Of a stretch of DNA of 64,000 bases, positions 8,127 to 18,052 are shown piece after piece. This DNA is from Vulcanisaeta souniana JCM 11219 (GTDB lineage: Archaea; Thermoproteota; Thermoprotei; Thermoproteales; Thermocladiaceae), in NCBI RefSeq assembly GCF_026000775.1, contig NZ_AP026830.1, positions 829,056-893,055 on the forward strand. Reading direction: 5' to 3'. The notes under the pieces are model-generated. The model ran no database searches and was not told the DNA's origin. It saw nothing but the letters and a program-made list of their open reading frames with translations. Positions within the stretch are counted from its first letter, which is position 1. Every line of letters begins with the position of its first letter. Made by a program: the position numbers and the translations under genes.

Positions 8127-8855
8127 ATGATATTGAATAACCTGGTAAGCCTGCCTGAACTCTACAGCTACGCCCTAATAACGTACATAGCCGTTGCAGG
8201 CGTGTTGTGGCTACTGCATAGGTTTGGTAGGGATGACTTGTTGCTCCCTGTGGCTGCCATGAATTACATGCTCCTCCTCACAATTAGCCAATACATGGCG
8301 TCGAAGATTGGCGCATTCGTGGGCCCCATGGTAATACCCATGGGTGTCTTCACGTACAGTGCCAGCGTCGCAATGCTTGACTTCCTAACGCTCAGGTATG
8401 GTAGGAGGGTTGGTTATTGGGTTGTTAGGATTGCCGCCTATTTACAGGCGTTGATATTCATCATAAACTGGCTAGTCATCACATACCCACCCGCACCCTT
8501 CTGGCAGGGATTGCAGGGTGCCTTCGCAAGTATCATGAGTACCTCGGCGAGGATTGCCATAGCCTCAATAACGGCATTCATAATCTCCGAGACCTACGAT
8601 GTATTCCTCGTGAGTAGGCTGAGGGGTGGCGTATTGAGGAGGGTTGGTTATTCAGACCCTGTTGCGATGACCATAGACACCCTGGTCTTCATACCAACCG
8701 CCTTCTACGGTGTCGTACCAAACATCTGGCTATTAATGGCTTCGCAACTAGCAGTCAAACTAAGCCTAGTACCAATGACGGTGCTGGCCGTGTGGATTAA
8801 CAGGAGGGCGCTGCAGTATGGCCTTGCAACACAGCCAACTCCGACAGGCAGATAA
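8127..8855 (+). CDS. Queuosine-precursor transporter family (VUT/QPTR) membrane protein
   Basis: 242 residues, about six TM segments. Recognisable VUT features: ASKIGAFVGPMVIPMGVFTY, then AMLDFLTLRYGRRVGYWVVR, and SETYDVFLVSRLRGGVLRR. The family (YhhQ in bacteria) imports 7-deazaguanine precursors such as preQ0 or preQ1 for tRNA queuosine/archaeosine. In archaea the salvaged base would feed archaeosine. Start set at 8127 by the TATA position; a TTG at 8085 would fall inside the palindrome. Single gene, so probably regulated on its own. Confidence 0.8.
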   Translation: MILNNLVSLPELYSYALITYIAVAGVLWLLHRFGRDDLLLPVAAMNYMLLLTISQYMASKIGAFVGPMVIPMGVFTYSASVAMLDFLTLRYGRRVGYWVVRIAAYLQALIFIINWLVITYPPAPFWQGLQGAFASIMSTSARIAIASITAFIISETYDVFLVSRLRGGVLRRVGYSDPVAMTIDTLVFIPTAFYGVVPNIWLLMASQLAVKLSLVPMTVLAVWINRRALQYGLATQPTPTGR

Positions 8856-9047
8856 GTAATTCTAGTGCACTATACATTTTCTCCCCAAGACACCCGCTTT
8901 TCCAGGTGTTTCGTGGAATGACACAATAAAGTAGTTAGGTAATGCTATTAATCATCTTTGCGAGCCCTCATCACAAATTCAGCACTCGAGATCCAAATCA
9001 CCACAATAGGTATGCCAGGGCAAGTATTTAAGGTTTGATGAAACAAT

Positions 9048-9531
9048 ATGACAAGCGGCTAAGCCCTGGATAGACCTAGTAAATAGGGAGATTAGAGTGA
9101 AAGGGGACAAACCTAGGTTAAGCCGACCGAGAAATTCATCGAGTTGGATCTCATAAGGAGCTCGGCAGGTAAGGCATTTCAGGCATGGAAGGTTTTACTC
9201 GGAGCTTTGGCCATAGATGTTAGGGATAAAAATAACCAAGGCGTTTAATAGGGATATTGATCCCGAGGCGGGTTACTAAGGAGGTTGATTACACAATAGC
9301 CCTGATGCCCACGACTAGGGAGAAGGAAATAGCCAGGATAATCGAAGTAAAAATCCAAGTACATAAACAAACACACCACCGGCACTAGAACTACACGAGC
9401 ATCAATACAACGGACCAGGCCCAGAGGGAGCACTATCCATACACGAAAACAATGAAGTCGCACTAATAGGCACAAAGAAACTAATCAATATAAACAAAAA
9501 TAAACGAAATAATCATAAAAACACACAATGA
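9048..9531 (+). pseudogene. Decayed PaREP1/PaREP8-family gene
   Basis: Fragments in different frames follow the order of a PaREP1/8 protein: KPWIDLVNREIRV (from 9061), then SAGKAFQAWKVLLGALAID (about 9166-9222), then LMPTTREKEIARIIE (about 9303), then YNGPGPEGALSIHENNEVA and LIGTKKLIN, ending at a TGA near 9529. Several frameshifts and stops (for example TAA at about 9247 and 9278) separate them. A TATA-like TATTTAAGG lies 20 bp before the ATG at 9048. It cannot yield a full product. Confidence 0.75.
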
Positions 9532-9645
9532 AGAACACCTTGAGCATGCTAATAATAACTAAAATTAACCCAAGAAAATCAACAACATACTGAAACCATA
9601 AAGCAGGACAAAAAACTTAAATCCCCCAATAAGAAACACAGTCCC

Positions 9646-9719
9646 GCCCCGGTAGCTCAGCCTGGGAGAGCGACCGGCTGAAGACCGGTAGGACCCGGGT
9701 TCAAGTCCCGGCCGGGGCA
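9646..9719 (+). tRNA. tRNA-Phe (GAA)
   Basis: 74 nt cloverleaf. Acceptor GCCCCGG pairs with CCGGGGC; D arm GCTC/GAGC; anticodon arm ACCGG-CTGAAGA-CCGGT gives GAA; T arm CCGGG-TTCAAGT-CCCGG. Discriminator is A. No intron and no encoded CCA. A TATA-like AACTTAAAT lies about 30 bp upstream. The decayed PaREP gene lies immediately upstream, in keeping with tRNA genes as integration sites, though no direct repeat of the tRNA 3' end was seen. Confidence 0.97.
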
Positions 9720-9972
9720 TCAAATCGTTATTAATTCTTAGTGTCTTGGGGATTGATGGTGCATGGTTTCATTGAGGGCGTGCTTGTTTTGGGGGATTAT
9801 TGTCATGGGTTTGTGATTGTAATGTTTTGTTCCATTCCGTACTGTTTTTCTTCCCTTGCTTCGTGGTTTGTTGCGGATTATGTGATACCACGGTGTTTAG
9901 TGATGCCCTTGATGCTAACGCCCACTCACCGCATTAACAACTCAGCCATGTACCACATTGATCTGCTCAACA

Positions 9973-10128
9973 CTACCTCTTGCCTGCCTCGTCACTGGAT
10001 GCGTACCTAACCCTGACAACCCTCTCTTCACTGCTTGCCAGGACGTACGTGACCCTGCACCTAGGCCTAACAATATCACTGCCCAACGCTTTTACCTGCT
10101 TTATCACCTTGACTTCCTCACCAAACAT
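9973..10128 (-). CDS. Small uncharacterised protein, possibly N-terminally truncated
   Basis: 51 residues from the ATG at 10128 (starts FGEEVKVIKQVKALGSDIV, ends SSDEAGKR). The charged, alternating pattern RCRVTYVLASSEERVVRVRY looks like two or three beta strands. The frame is open further upstream to a TAA near 10178, next to a TTTTTAAAT TATA-like box, but no standard start is found there, so the gene may have lost its beginning. No family recognised. Confidence 0.35.
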   Translation of the reverse strand: MFGEEVKVIKQVKALGSDIVRPRCRVTYVLASSEERVVRVRYASSDEAGKR

Positions 10129-10358
10129 CTCCAGGCAATAGTCTTCTTCGTGCCCTATGCTTATGATTGACGCGATTTAAAAATCTATTTACGAGACCTA
10201 GAGTAATCACGTCCACCGTCACGATTTGAATAATATGCCCATTGCTTGACTCAGTTTTATCGTTACCAATTTACATCTGCTTTTCCCATTATTTACGGCT
10301 TAGTTTTAGCTTCATGCTTTCTGGTTCATTCTATTGCCATGAATGAAATGCCGTTATA

Positions 10359-10840
10359 TTATGGACTGCTGTTCAGTTTATAGATAGCCCTTGTGACTAT
10401 TATACTCACTATCACACCAACCATTATGGTTATTAGTACCATGGTTATGAACAATAAATAGTTGTTATTATAGGCACGCACGAAGTATGCCTGGGCTTTA
10501 CCTGGCACGTAGGTGGGACCTAGCGAGACTTGCGATGCTAAGGATTGTGTGCCAATAACGTAATTATTACTGGGGCTTACGGTAATGTAGGCAGGATTGT
10601 TGTGTAATATGTCGGCATATAAGGACTATTAGTCACAGTTTGACTTATTAATATTGGCCTACGTATACCGTGATTGCCACGGAATTATTGGCGGGTACCG
10701 TGGTCCCTAAGCCGTAGATCACCAATGATCATGAGATCGTTCTATTGACCGGCATCTCAATCATAATGATATTGACTGGGTAGTCGTACACATTGTTTAC
10801 TTCGTGGAATACGCAAACCACGGTAGTGTTAATACCAAAA
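10359..10840 (-). pseudogene. Decayed cell-surface protein with C-terminal membrane anchor
   Basis: Read on the minus strand, one frame gives GINTTVVCVFHEVNNVYDY, then meets TGA, continues LVIYGLGTTVPANNSVAITV, then TAA TAA. Another frame then gives PAYITVSPSNNYVIGTQSL and ends with FITMVLITIMVGVIVSIIV plus TRAIYKLNSSP. The layout (beta-rich, Asn/Thr-rich ectodomain, one C-terminal TM, short basic tail) is that of an archaeal surface glycoprotein. At least three disruptions. The intact plus-strand gene at 10897 diverges from it. Confidence 0.65.
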
Positions 10841-10896
10841 CTAAAATCTAGTAAAGAAATAAATAGGTAAACTAAACTATCTTTAACGGTATAATC

Positions 10897-12021
10897 ATGA
10901 GAGAGAAGGTCTCTGTATGCGTCGTCATTGTAATTATCCTTGTTATTGTCACTGCTTTCCTGGGTGTGGTAATTAGTAATAAGGCTTTAAAGATTGCCTC
11001 ACTGCAGTACGAGATTGGTGCCTTGAGAATAAACTACACGGCATTACAGGTACAATATGATCAATTAATGACGAATTATGTGAACCTTGAAACAGTGTAT
11101 AAGAATTTACTGGTGAATTATACAATGCTTCAATCTCAGTACAATAGACTGAGGGCTAATTACACGGGGATCGTCAATGCCGTTTATGAATCATTAATTA
11201 GAGTTGAGCCTGTACTCTACGCCTATACTAAGGTTAATGATAACCTTGCGTTGTTTCTAAACATAACGAATCCGACGAATGAACTCATGAGTATAACGAT
11301 GAGAGTATATGCTGGGCCACCAATATTCAGTGAATTAATACCAAACCAAACAGTGGTTCTAGTGCCACCAAGGTCCACGGTGATGTTACCAATTGCAATA
11401 GCATTATATAATTCAACACGTACCTACTTCGCGGGATTCGGCTATCCTGACTTTAAATCATTCAATGGCATTAATCTCACGGGTGAGTTAGTAGGTATGA
11501 AAGTATCAATTACAATAATTAACAATACCCTAGTGCCAGCTTGGGCTATGTATAACGCCTCAATAACCGAAATAATACCGGTAAATCAACCAATGGGCTT
11601 CGCAAAATACATCATAATACCTATGTACCTATACTGTACAAACTCCAGTTGCGGATCTCCAATTAGTGCAATTAACTTAGTCCTTGAGAACCCATTACCG
11701 AGTGCCATAACTATTAATGGTTACTATATATACATATATAATGGTTCATTACTAACCTCATGCACCCTAAACAGTCCATTGATAATAAATGCAACAAGCA
11801 TTGTCAACATATCCCTACCAGCCCAGTCATATCGCTCCACCTTAATGCCATTGAATGTTATAACATTAACAAGTAGTTGGGCATCATTATTCAAATCATC
11901 AATCACCTGTATTGCGAACCGCACACCCCCACTCAGTGCTGCCCAACTACCCTACGGATATGTCGTATTGAATACAAGCATTGGGAATTTAACAATACCA
12001 CTACTATCAAGCTATGGTTAA
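10897..12021 (+). CDS. Signal-anchored extracellular glycoprotein with coiled-coil stalk
   Basis: 374 residues. Residues 8-30 form a hydrophobic signal-anchor (VVIVIILVIVTAFLGVVIS). Residues 35-95 are a coiled coil with the repeating pattern NYTALQVQYDQL / NYVNLETVYKNL / NYTMLQSQYNRL, carrying N-glycosylation sequons in register. The rest is a beta-rich ectodomain with many N-x-S/T sites and four Cys. Likely an S-layer-associated or pseudomurein-less surface protein anchored by its N-terminus. No enzyme motif seen. Convergent with the gene at 12178. Confidence 0.7.
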   Translation: MREKVSVCVVIVIILVIVTAFLGVVISNKALKIASLQYEIGALRINYTALQVQYDQLMTNYVNLETVYKNLLVNYTMLQSQYNRLRANYTGIVNAVYESLIRVEPVLYAYTKVNDNLALFLNITNPTNELMSITMRVYAGPPIFSELIPNQTVVLVPPRSTVMLPIAIALYNSTRTYFAGFGYPDFKSFNGINLTGELVGMKVSITIINNTLVPAWAMYNASITEIIPVNQPMGFAKYIIIPMYLYCTNSSCGSPISAINLVLENPLPSAITINGYYIYIYNGSLLTSCTLNSPLIINATSIVNISLPAQSYRSTLMPLNVITLTSSWASLFKSSITCIANRTPPLSAAQLPYGYVVLNTSIGNLTIPLLSSYG

Positions 12022-12177
12022 TGACCCTTGTTCAAGTCTTCATTTAAAATGCCTCCGCACCGGAAGTTACTTCTATAATTGACGAGAAAGAAATAAGCAG
12101 GGTATTCTAATGTGATACTATATATTAAATTACCCGGCATCATTAGATTGGATCACAGCAAGCATCACATTATGTAA

Positions 12178-13044
12178 TTAGCCATTTCCCTGGCTTCTCG
12201 CCATTGAGATTAATTCATTAAATGCCGTTACATTAAAGTAACTTAATGTATAATTCACAAGCTCAGACTTGCTCTGCACGACGTACATGTACGTACTCCT
12301 ACTCGACAATGGGGATAGAACTACCGTTTCATTGATTATCCTAATTGCCGGTAAACCATTGGGTAGCAGGCATATTAACTCGGTTATATCATTACTACTA
12401 CGAAGCCCAAGGCTACCCGCCATGCTCTGCGCCCTGGTTAAATTACTAATCACGTTAAAACAATACACAGCCTGCCCATGCCATTTGGTGGTGTTGACGT
12501 AATTAATGTACGTGGTAATCGAATAATTAATACTGTACCCCTGAACAGCAATTGCAAATGTGGCATTACCCAATAACTCATCAAAGGGTAAAAATGCCGT
12601 AAATACTGAGTATCTCCCTAATGGTAGGCAGTTAATGCTACCTGACCCGTGATTATTCATAACCACATAAGCAGCCTCGCATAGGTCGCTTCCATTAATC
12701 CAATAGGCCATTTCCTGCATAGGTATGAATTGCACATTGGAAGCCAAGCCATTACATGTGGTCTTTATTACATCGATGAAAGCCCTACTACCATTAATTG
12801 ACCCAACACTAAAATCTGATGTTGAATTACAACGAATAACCTCATTGTTGGTGTTCGTAATTGATATTTCCACGTAACTCCCACTATACGTTGCCGTAAA
12901 CGAGCCATTGCTTAATAGGTCCCTGAAGTTATTGACATAACTCATGGGTGATGCGGGCTGCGTTGACTGCCTTAATACGGCGATTGACACGGCGATAATG
13001 ACTATTACTACTAACAATGCGGCAATTACGTACGTGCTTCTCAT
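12178..13044 (-). CDS. N-terminally anchored extracellular glycoprotein
   Basis: 288 residues from ATG 13044 (TATA-like CTTTAAAAATAAATA about 20-25 bp upstream). Residues 3-25 are a signal-anchor (YVIAALLVVIVIIAVSIAV). The ectodomain has about 14 N-x-S/T sequons and six Cys that could form disulfides. The motif MSYVNNFRDLLSNGSFTATY near residue 35, and INGSRAF near 85, recur in the truncated copy at 18019-18345. This defines a small paralogous family of unknown function; a lipoprotein Cys is absent. Confidence 0.7.
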   Translation of the reverse strand: MRSTYVIAALLVVIVIIAVSIAVLRQSTQPASPMSYVNNFRDLLSNGSFTATYSGSYVEISITNTNNEVIRCNSTSDFSVGSINGSRAFIDVIKTTCNGLASNVQFIPMQEMAYWINGSDLCEAAYVVMNNHGSGSINCLPLGRYSVFTAFLPFDELLGNATFAIAVQGYSINYSITTYINYVNTTKWHGQAVYCFNVISNLTRAQSMAGSLGLRSSNDITELICLLPNGLPAIRIINETVVLSPLSSRSTYMYVVQSKSELVNYTLSYFNVTAFNELISMARSQGNG

Positions 13045-13177
13045 TATCAATTACGTGCTATATTTATTTTTAAAGATTACGCACCATTAATGTATTTTTC
13101 CATGTTATTCTATTTATTTTTGTTTATTTTTATATACTTAGGGTAATTATTAAAAACTTAGTATAAGCAGTTTAACC

Positions 13178-14746
13178 GTGACCGGTAAGGTAACTTACGT
13201 AGCAATACTGGCAGATGAATCAATACATCCTCAGTACGAGAGGGCCCTTGAGGAGGTTAAGGAGGATTTAGGTAGGGAGTGGCCGATGTACATAGGCGGT
13301 AAGGAGACCTATACGGGCGGTAAGTTTGAGAAGAGAAGTCCAATAGATGTTAATATACTGATTGGCAAATTCCAGCGAGGGAGTGGCGAGGAGTTCAGCC
13401 GGGCTCTGGACGAGGCAATTAAGGCTTTCCGTGAGTGGTCAAGGCTTGACTGGAAGGATAGGGCTAAGGTAATGGGTAGGCTGGCTGACTTGATTGAGAG
13501 AGATAGGTTTAGGTTGGCCGCTCTCATAACCTATGAAGTCGGTAAGAATAGGTATGAAGCTCTAGCCGAGGTTCATGAGGCTATTGACGTGGTTAGGTAC
13601 TACGTGGACCTAATACATAAGGTTAACGGTTTCGAGGAGCCCATGCAGTCCCCAGTGCCTGGCGAGAGACCTGTCAGTGTTTTAAGGCCCTATGGGGCTT
13701 GGGCGGTTATTTCCCCATTCAATTTCCCAATAGCCCTGGCCAAGGGCATGCTGACCGGGGTACTGTTAATGGGCAATACCGCTGTTTGGAAGCCCACCAG
13801 TGAAGCCCCATTGACAGCAATAATGCTCTACAAATTAATGATCGAGGCCGGGATACCACCAGGCGTGGTTAACCTAGTGACAGGCCCCGGCGAGAGTTTC
13901 GAGGATGCGATCGTGGCCAACCCCAAGGTTGCCGGTATAGCATTCACGGGGTCTAGGGACGTTGGCATGAGACTTTACAGGAGGTTCACCCAGTCCCAGC
14001 CCTGGCCTAAACCCATAGTACTAGAGATGGGTAGCAAGAACCCAGTCATAGTAACGGCAAAGGCTGACCTGGATAAGGCAGCCGAGGGCGTTGTTAGGGC
14101 TGCCTTTGGTTATGGAGGTCAAAAGTGCTCAGCGACGTCGAGGGTTTATGTACAAAGGCAGGTGTATGATGAATTCCTGAACAAACTTATTGAGAAGACC
14201 AGGCAGATAGTCACGGTGGGCGACCCAAGGCTTAGGTCAACGTTCCTAGGCCCCTTAATAAACAAGAGGGCGCAGGATAATTACAGGAAGTACATTGCTG
14301 ATGCCGTTTCGGCAGGTGGTAAGGTTGTGTACGGCGGTAAGGTTCTAGAAAGTGGGGAGTTTGCCAGAGGTTACTACGTTGAGCCAGCCATAATTACTAA
14401 CCTACCCAGAGGAAACTACCTTTGGTATACTGAACTCTTCGTGCCAATACTCCTAGTGGACACCTTTGAAACGCTTGAGGAGGCCCTGGCCAAGGCCAAC
14501 GACACGGAGTACGGCTTAACAGCCGGTATATTCTCAGAGGATCCCAATGAGGTGCAATACTTCTTTGACAATATAGAGTTCGGCGTAGTTTATGCGAATA
14601 GGAGGGGAGGAGCCACCACCGGGGCCTGGCCAGGTGCCCAGCCGTTCACGGGGTGGAAGGCCAGTGGAGCTACAGGTAAGGGTGTTAATGGGCCATACTA
14701 TCTACTCAACTTCGCCAGGGAACAAGCCAGGACTGTGGTTCTTTAG
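13178..14746 (+). CDS. Aldehyde dehydrogenase, P5C-dehydrogenase-like
   Basis: 522 residues, GTG start behind an AT-rich promoter (ATTAAAAACTT about 25 bp upstream). Clear ALDH-superfamily marks: ISPFNFPIALAKGM, FTGSRDVG, the general-base Glu in LEMGSKNP, and the catalytic Cys in GGQKCSATSR. The long N-terminus and the GQKCSA loop resemble 1-pyrroline-5-carboxylate / 2,5-dioxovalerate dehydrogenases of archaea. It oxidises a semialdehyde with NAD(P)+; the exact substrate is open. Tail-to-tail with a second ALDH 30 bp away. Confidence 0.85.
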   Translation: MTGKVTYVAILADESIHPQYERALEEVKEDLGREWPMYIGGKETYTGGKFEKRSPIDVNILIGKFQRGSGEEFSRALDEAIKAFREWSRLDWKDRAKVMGRLADLIERDRFRLAALITYEVGKNRYEALAEVHEAIDVVRYYVDLIHKVNGFEEPMQSPVPGERPVSVLRPYGAWAVISPFNFPIALAKGMLTGVLLMGNTAVWKPTSEAPLTAIMLYKLMIEAGIPPGVVNLVTGPGESFEDAIVANPKVAGIAFTGSRDVGMRLYRRFTQSQPWPKPIVLEMGSKNPVIVTAKADLDKAAEGVVRAAFGYGGQKCSATSRVYVQRQVYDEFLNKLIEKTRQIVTVGDPRLRSTFLGPLINKRAQDNYRKYIADAVSAGGKVVYGGKVLESGEFARGYYVEPAIITNLPRGNYLWYTELFVPILLVDTFETLEEALAKANDTEYGLTAGIFSEDPNEVQYFFDNIEFGVVYANRRGGATTGAWPGAQPFTGWKASGATGKGVNGPYYLLNFAREQARTVVL

Positions 14747-14775
14747 GGGGATAAAGCGGGCAAACTCAAAATAAC

Positions 14776-16242
14776 CTAACCCTTTAAAGCTGATGGTATT
14801 GGGAATCTCCTGGTCCTTAGGGTTATCGTGAGCCACTTATCGTATGTGTTTTCGTGGAATGAATACTCACCGCCCTCCCTACCGAAGCCTGATGCCTTAA
14901 TTCCACCAAAAGGTACATGGCTCTCCTCGAGGAAGGTCACATCATTTATGTGGAACATTCCGGACTCCACGTTTTCAGCAATGTACATGGCCCTGTTAAT
15001 ATCCCTAGTTATGACCGCACCGCTTAAGCCGTAGTCTGTACTATTAACAATCTCAATTGCCTCCTCATCATTATCCACAACCACCACCGGCCTGATGGGG
15101 CCGAAAACCTCCTCCCTCATAACCCTCATGTTCAGGTCCACGTTTATTAATATCGTTGGTGTGAAGTAGTTTCCATTAACCTCACCACCAGTTAATACCT
15201 TAGCCCCCTTATCAAGTGCATCCTTTAAGAAGCCTCGCATTGTCTCAACCTGGTTTCTATTAATCAATGGGCCCTGGTCAACGTTCTTATCAACCCTCGG
15301 GTCACCTATCCTAAGCATCTTCGTATATTCAACAAACCTCTGTATGAACTTATCGGCTATCCCCCTATGCACGATTATCCTCTTAGCCGATGTACATATC
15401 TGACCCTGATGGAAGAACGCGGCAAATACAGCCAGCCTAGCGGCGTAGTCAGGATCGGCGTCGTCCAATATTATTAATGGGTCACTACCACCGAGTTCGA
15501 GGGTAACAGTCTTTAGAGCGCCACCTGCCTTTGACGCAATCTCCCTGCCAGTGGCCGACTCGCCTGTGAAGGTTATGTGCGTGACCTTCTTATTTACGAC
15601 AATCTCATCACCAACAACACCACCGAGCCCAAAGACCACGTTAAGAACACCCTTGGGTAAACCAGCCTTATGCGCAAGTTGAGCTATTAAGTAGCCTGTT
15701 ATGGGCGTGTCGCTGGCGGGTTTGTAGACAACCGTGTTCCCCGAGGCCAAGGCATGGGCAATCTTCTTCATGGATATGGATAAGGGGTAATTCCACGGGG
15801 TTATTACACCAACAACACCCTTCGGTTTCTTAAATACCATGGACACCGTGGCCTCGCTATCAGAGTTTAGGGTCTTACCCTCGATGTGCCTAGCCATTTC
15901 AGCGGCGTTTAGGATCAACCTTTCAGTAAATACAACCTCACCCCAAGCCTTCTTATAAATACCCCCACCCTCCTCAATCAACACCCTAATGAACTCGTCC
16001 TCCATTTTAACGAACTCCTCATGAATCCTGTAGAGGTATTCAGCCCTCTTAATTGCCGTTAACCTTGACCAGCTCCTCAAAGCATCATAGGCGGCGTCGA
16101 TGGCTGCTCTAGTATCATCTCTACCGCTGACGGGAACCTCAGCCAGTGGTGAATCATCGATAGGGCTTCTCTTAACCCTAAACTCCCCAGCGGAAGGAGG
16201 CGTGAATTCACCATTTATGTAATTCAAAATCCTCTCAACCAC
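14776..16242 (-). CDS. Aldehyde dehydrogenase (NAD(P)+-dependent)
   Basis: 488 residues from GTG at 16242. Rossmann and active-site motifs: TPWNYPLSISMKKIA, FTGESATGREIA, the Glu in LELGGSDP, the catalytic Cys in FFHQGQICTSAKR, and a C-terminal VPFGGIKASGFGREGG. The GQIC-TSAKR loop and length fit the lactaldehyde / glyceraldehyde / succinate-semialdehyde group rather than the P5C group of its neighbour. In Thermoproteales such enzymes are used in the Entner-Doudoroff branch and in aldehyde clearance; which substrate is not decidable here. Confidence 0.88.
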   Translation of the reverse strand: MVERILNYINGEFTPPSAGEFRVKRSPIDDSPLAEVPVSGRDDTRAAIDAAYDALRSWSRLTAIKRAEYLYRIHEEFVKMEDEFIRVLIEEGGGIYKKAWGEVVFTERLILNAAEMARHIEGKTLNSDSEATVSMVFKKPKGVVGVITPWNYPLSISMKKIAHALASGNTVVYKPASDTPITGYLIAQLAHKAGLPKGVLNVVFGLGGVVGDEIVVNKKVTHITFTGESATGREIASKAGGALKTVTLELGGSDPLIILDDADPDYAARLAVFAAFFHQGQICTSAKRIIVHRGIADKFIQRFVEYTKMLRIGDPRVDKNVDQGPLINRNQVETMRGFLKDALDKGAKVLTGGEVNGNYFTPTILINVDLNMRVMREEVFGPIRPVVVVDNDEEAIEIVNSTDYGLSGAVITRDINRAMYIAENVESGMFHINDVTFLEESHVPFGGIKASGFGREGGEYSFHENTYDKWLTITLRTRRFPIPSALKG

Positions 16243-16411
16243 AGAACTACCCCAAATAGAACCACTAATTAATACTATTTAATAAAGTTTAAGCCTAAGC
16301 CTAAGAACATTATTATATAAACATCATCAGCACTAAAGGAAAAGGAAACAACAAAGCAAAAAAGTCCGTAAGATTTATTACTCTTGATGGTTGTGGGGTT
16401 GAGGTGGTTGG

Positions 16412-18052
16412 TTGATCATAACCGCGCTCGTCATAATGGTTGCCTACTCGTCACTCCTTATTTACGCCCACATTGGTCGTGTGGTCCTTAGGTATAGTGG
16501 GCCTGGTTATGTGGTTGAGTACATTAGGTATCCCGAATTACCCTGGCCCCTGAACATACTGACCTTTAGCCCACCAAGTGAGTACCCACTCATAAACATC
16601 GCCATCACCAACGCCCCCACACCGTATCCCCACACCAACGCCAGGTTCTTCATATACGCCACAGGCCCCTCCGTTGGTGGTTTCGTCGATGTTGGGCATT
16701 ACCTGAGCAATTCAACGAGTTTCGTGATAAACGTGGGTAATTACACGGCGTATGCCCTTGAGCTTGATAATTACCTAAGGATGACCCCTGACATGGCTGG
16801 TCCATCGATAATCCTCTTCATAAGCACAATAACGAACACAAGCAAGGGCCCCTCCGTGGTCACGGGGTTCGTCACCATACCAATAATACCAATGCTCGCT
16901 AGGGGCTCGGTTGTTGATGTTGTAATTAATTATACGAGGGTAGCGAAGGTCGGGTTGACCGTGAATGCCACGGGTGGTGCTGCCCCATCCTTCCAAGACC
17001 CATCAACACAACCACCAAGCACAGCATCCGCTGGTTGTGTAGTTGCTAGTGGTGGCCCTTACAAGAGTGGGGAGGAGTGTTGGTATTGGCAACTTAACAC
17101 GGTGCTGCTGACTCGGGATAACACACCATTCCCGGTGGTGGCCCAGGTGGTACGGTCGTCGGAGGTGAATTACGTGGGTGAGAGTGATGTTCGGGTGGGC
17201 ATTGAGCTTAGCCAATCCACCTACACCGGGGCTGGCTTCACCCTATCACTGGCAATACCAACAAACGCCGGAGTTAATGTAGAAATACCCGGGATAGGCT
17301 ACATACTACAACTACAAAGTAACCAAAATAGCTACACGCTATTAAATTATGAATGCTACTTCACAAATCCATTGGTACCAATAACGCCTTTATGCGAATA
17401 TGCAAATGTGAGCGCAAATTATGCCGTCTCAGCGCCCAGTATTTCCAGCGCCGGTGCTTATGGCATTGCCATAATTGGTTATCTTGAGATTGCTAATTAT
17501 ACGGAGTATGAGTGTGTGGGTTCGTTGGGTGATCCCTGCATTGGCACTGTTGAGGCTGTGCAGTGGGCGATAATGACTTGGTTCGCAGCCTATAACAACA
17601 CCAACGTCAATGAGTTTGAGGCGGAGCCACTGGATCCAGGGGTGATTATGAAGTACATACAGACACTACTCAATAATAAGGCATTCAACACAATAACATT
17701 CCCAAGCGGTACAGGATATATTACCGCAGGGGATATTGATACTTAGGTAGGTGCGTCACCCCTCCTCGCCCTTGCAAGCGATATGGGCTCAATACTCGAA
17801 GCCATGGGCATATCAATACCCCCAAAGCTAGACCTGTTCCTAAACTACCTATTAGTGGGCATATCCTTCAACGCAGAGACAATCAGCACTATTTCATCAT
17901 CAATAAGTATTACGTCTGAACCCTTAACTGGCGCATGTAACGGTAACCCTATTGTTTATGAGTTTAATTACCAGGTTTACATAAGTAACCTAAGCAATTA
18001 CTACCCAGCACCAACGTTTTACGCAGACTTCAACGCACGCCCATGCCAATAA
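16412..18052 (+). pseudogene. Secreted beta-rich surface protein interrupted by one in-frame TAG
   Basis: An N-terminal hydrophobic helix (ITALVIMVAYSSLLIYAHIG) is followed by a Thr/Ser/Asn-rich ectodomain with paired Cys (GGPYKSGEECWYW, YECVGSLGDPCIGTVE). At 17744 a single TAG follows GYITAGDIDT; the same frame then continues with normal codon use (VGASPLLALASDMGSILEAM) to TAA at 18050, adding ~100 residues. So the gene is one reading frame of ~546 codons split by one amber codon. Pyrrolysine use is not known in this lineage, so decay or a sequence error is likelier. Confidence 0.65.

Noticed and set aside
9741-10170. Plus-strand ORFs after tRNA-Phe
   Set aside because: Odd composition and mutual overlap; the minus-strand frame at 9973-10128 looks more protein-like.
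17744-17746. TAG as a pyrrolysine codon
   Set aside because: No pyl genes are visible and the lineage is not known to use pyrrolysine; decay or error is simpler.
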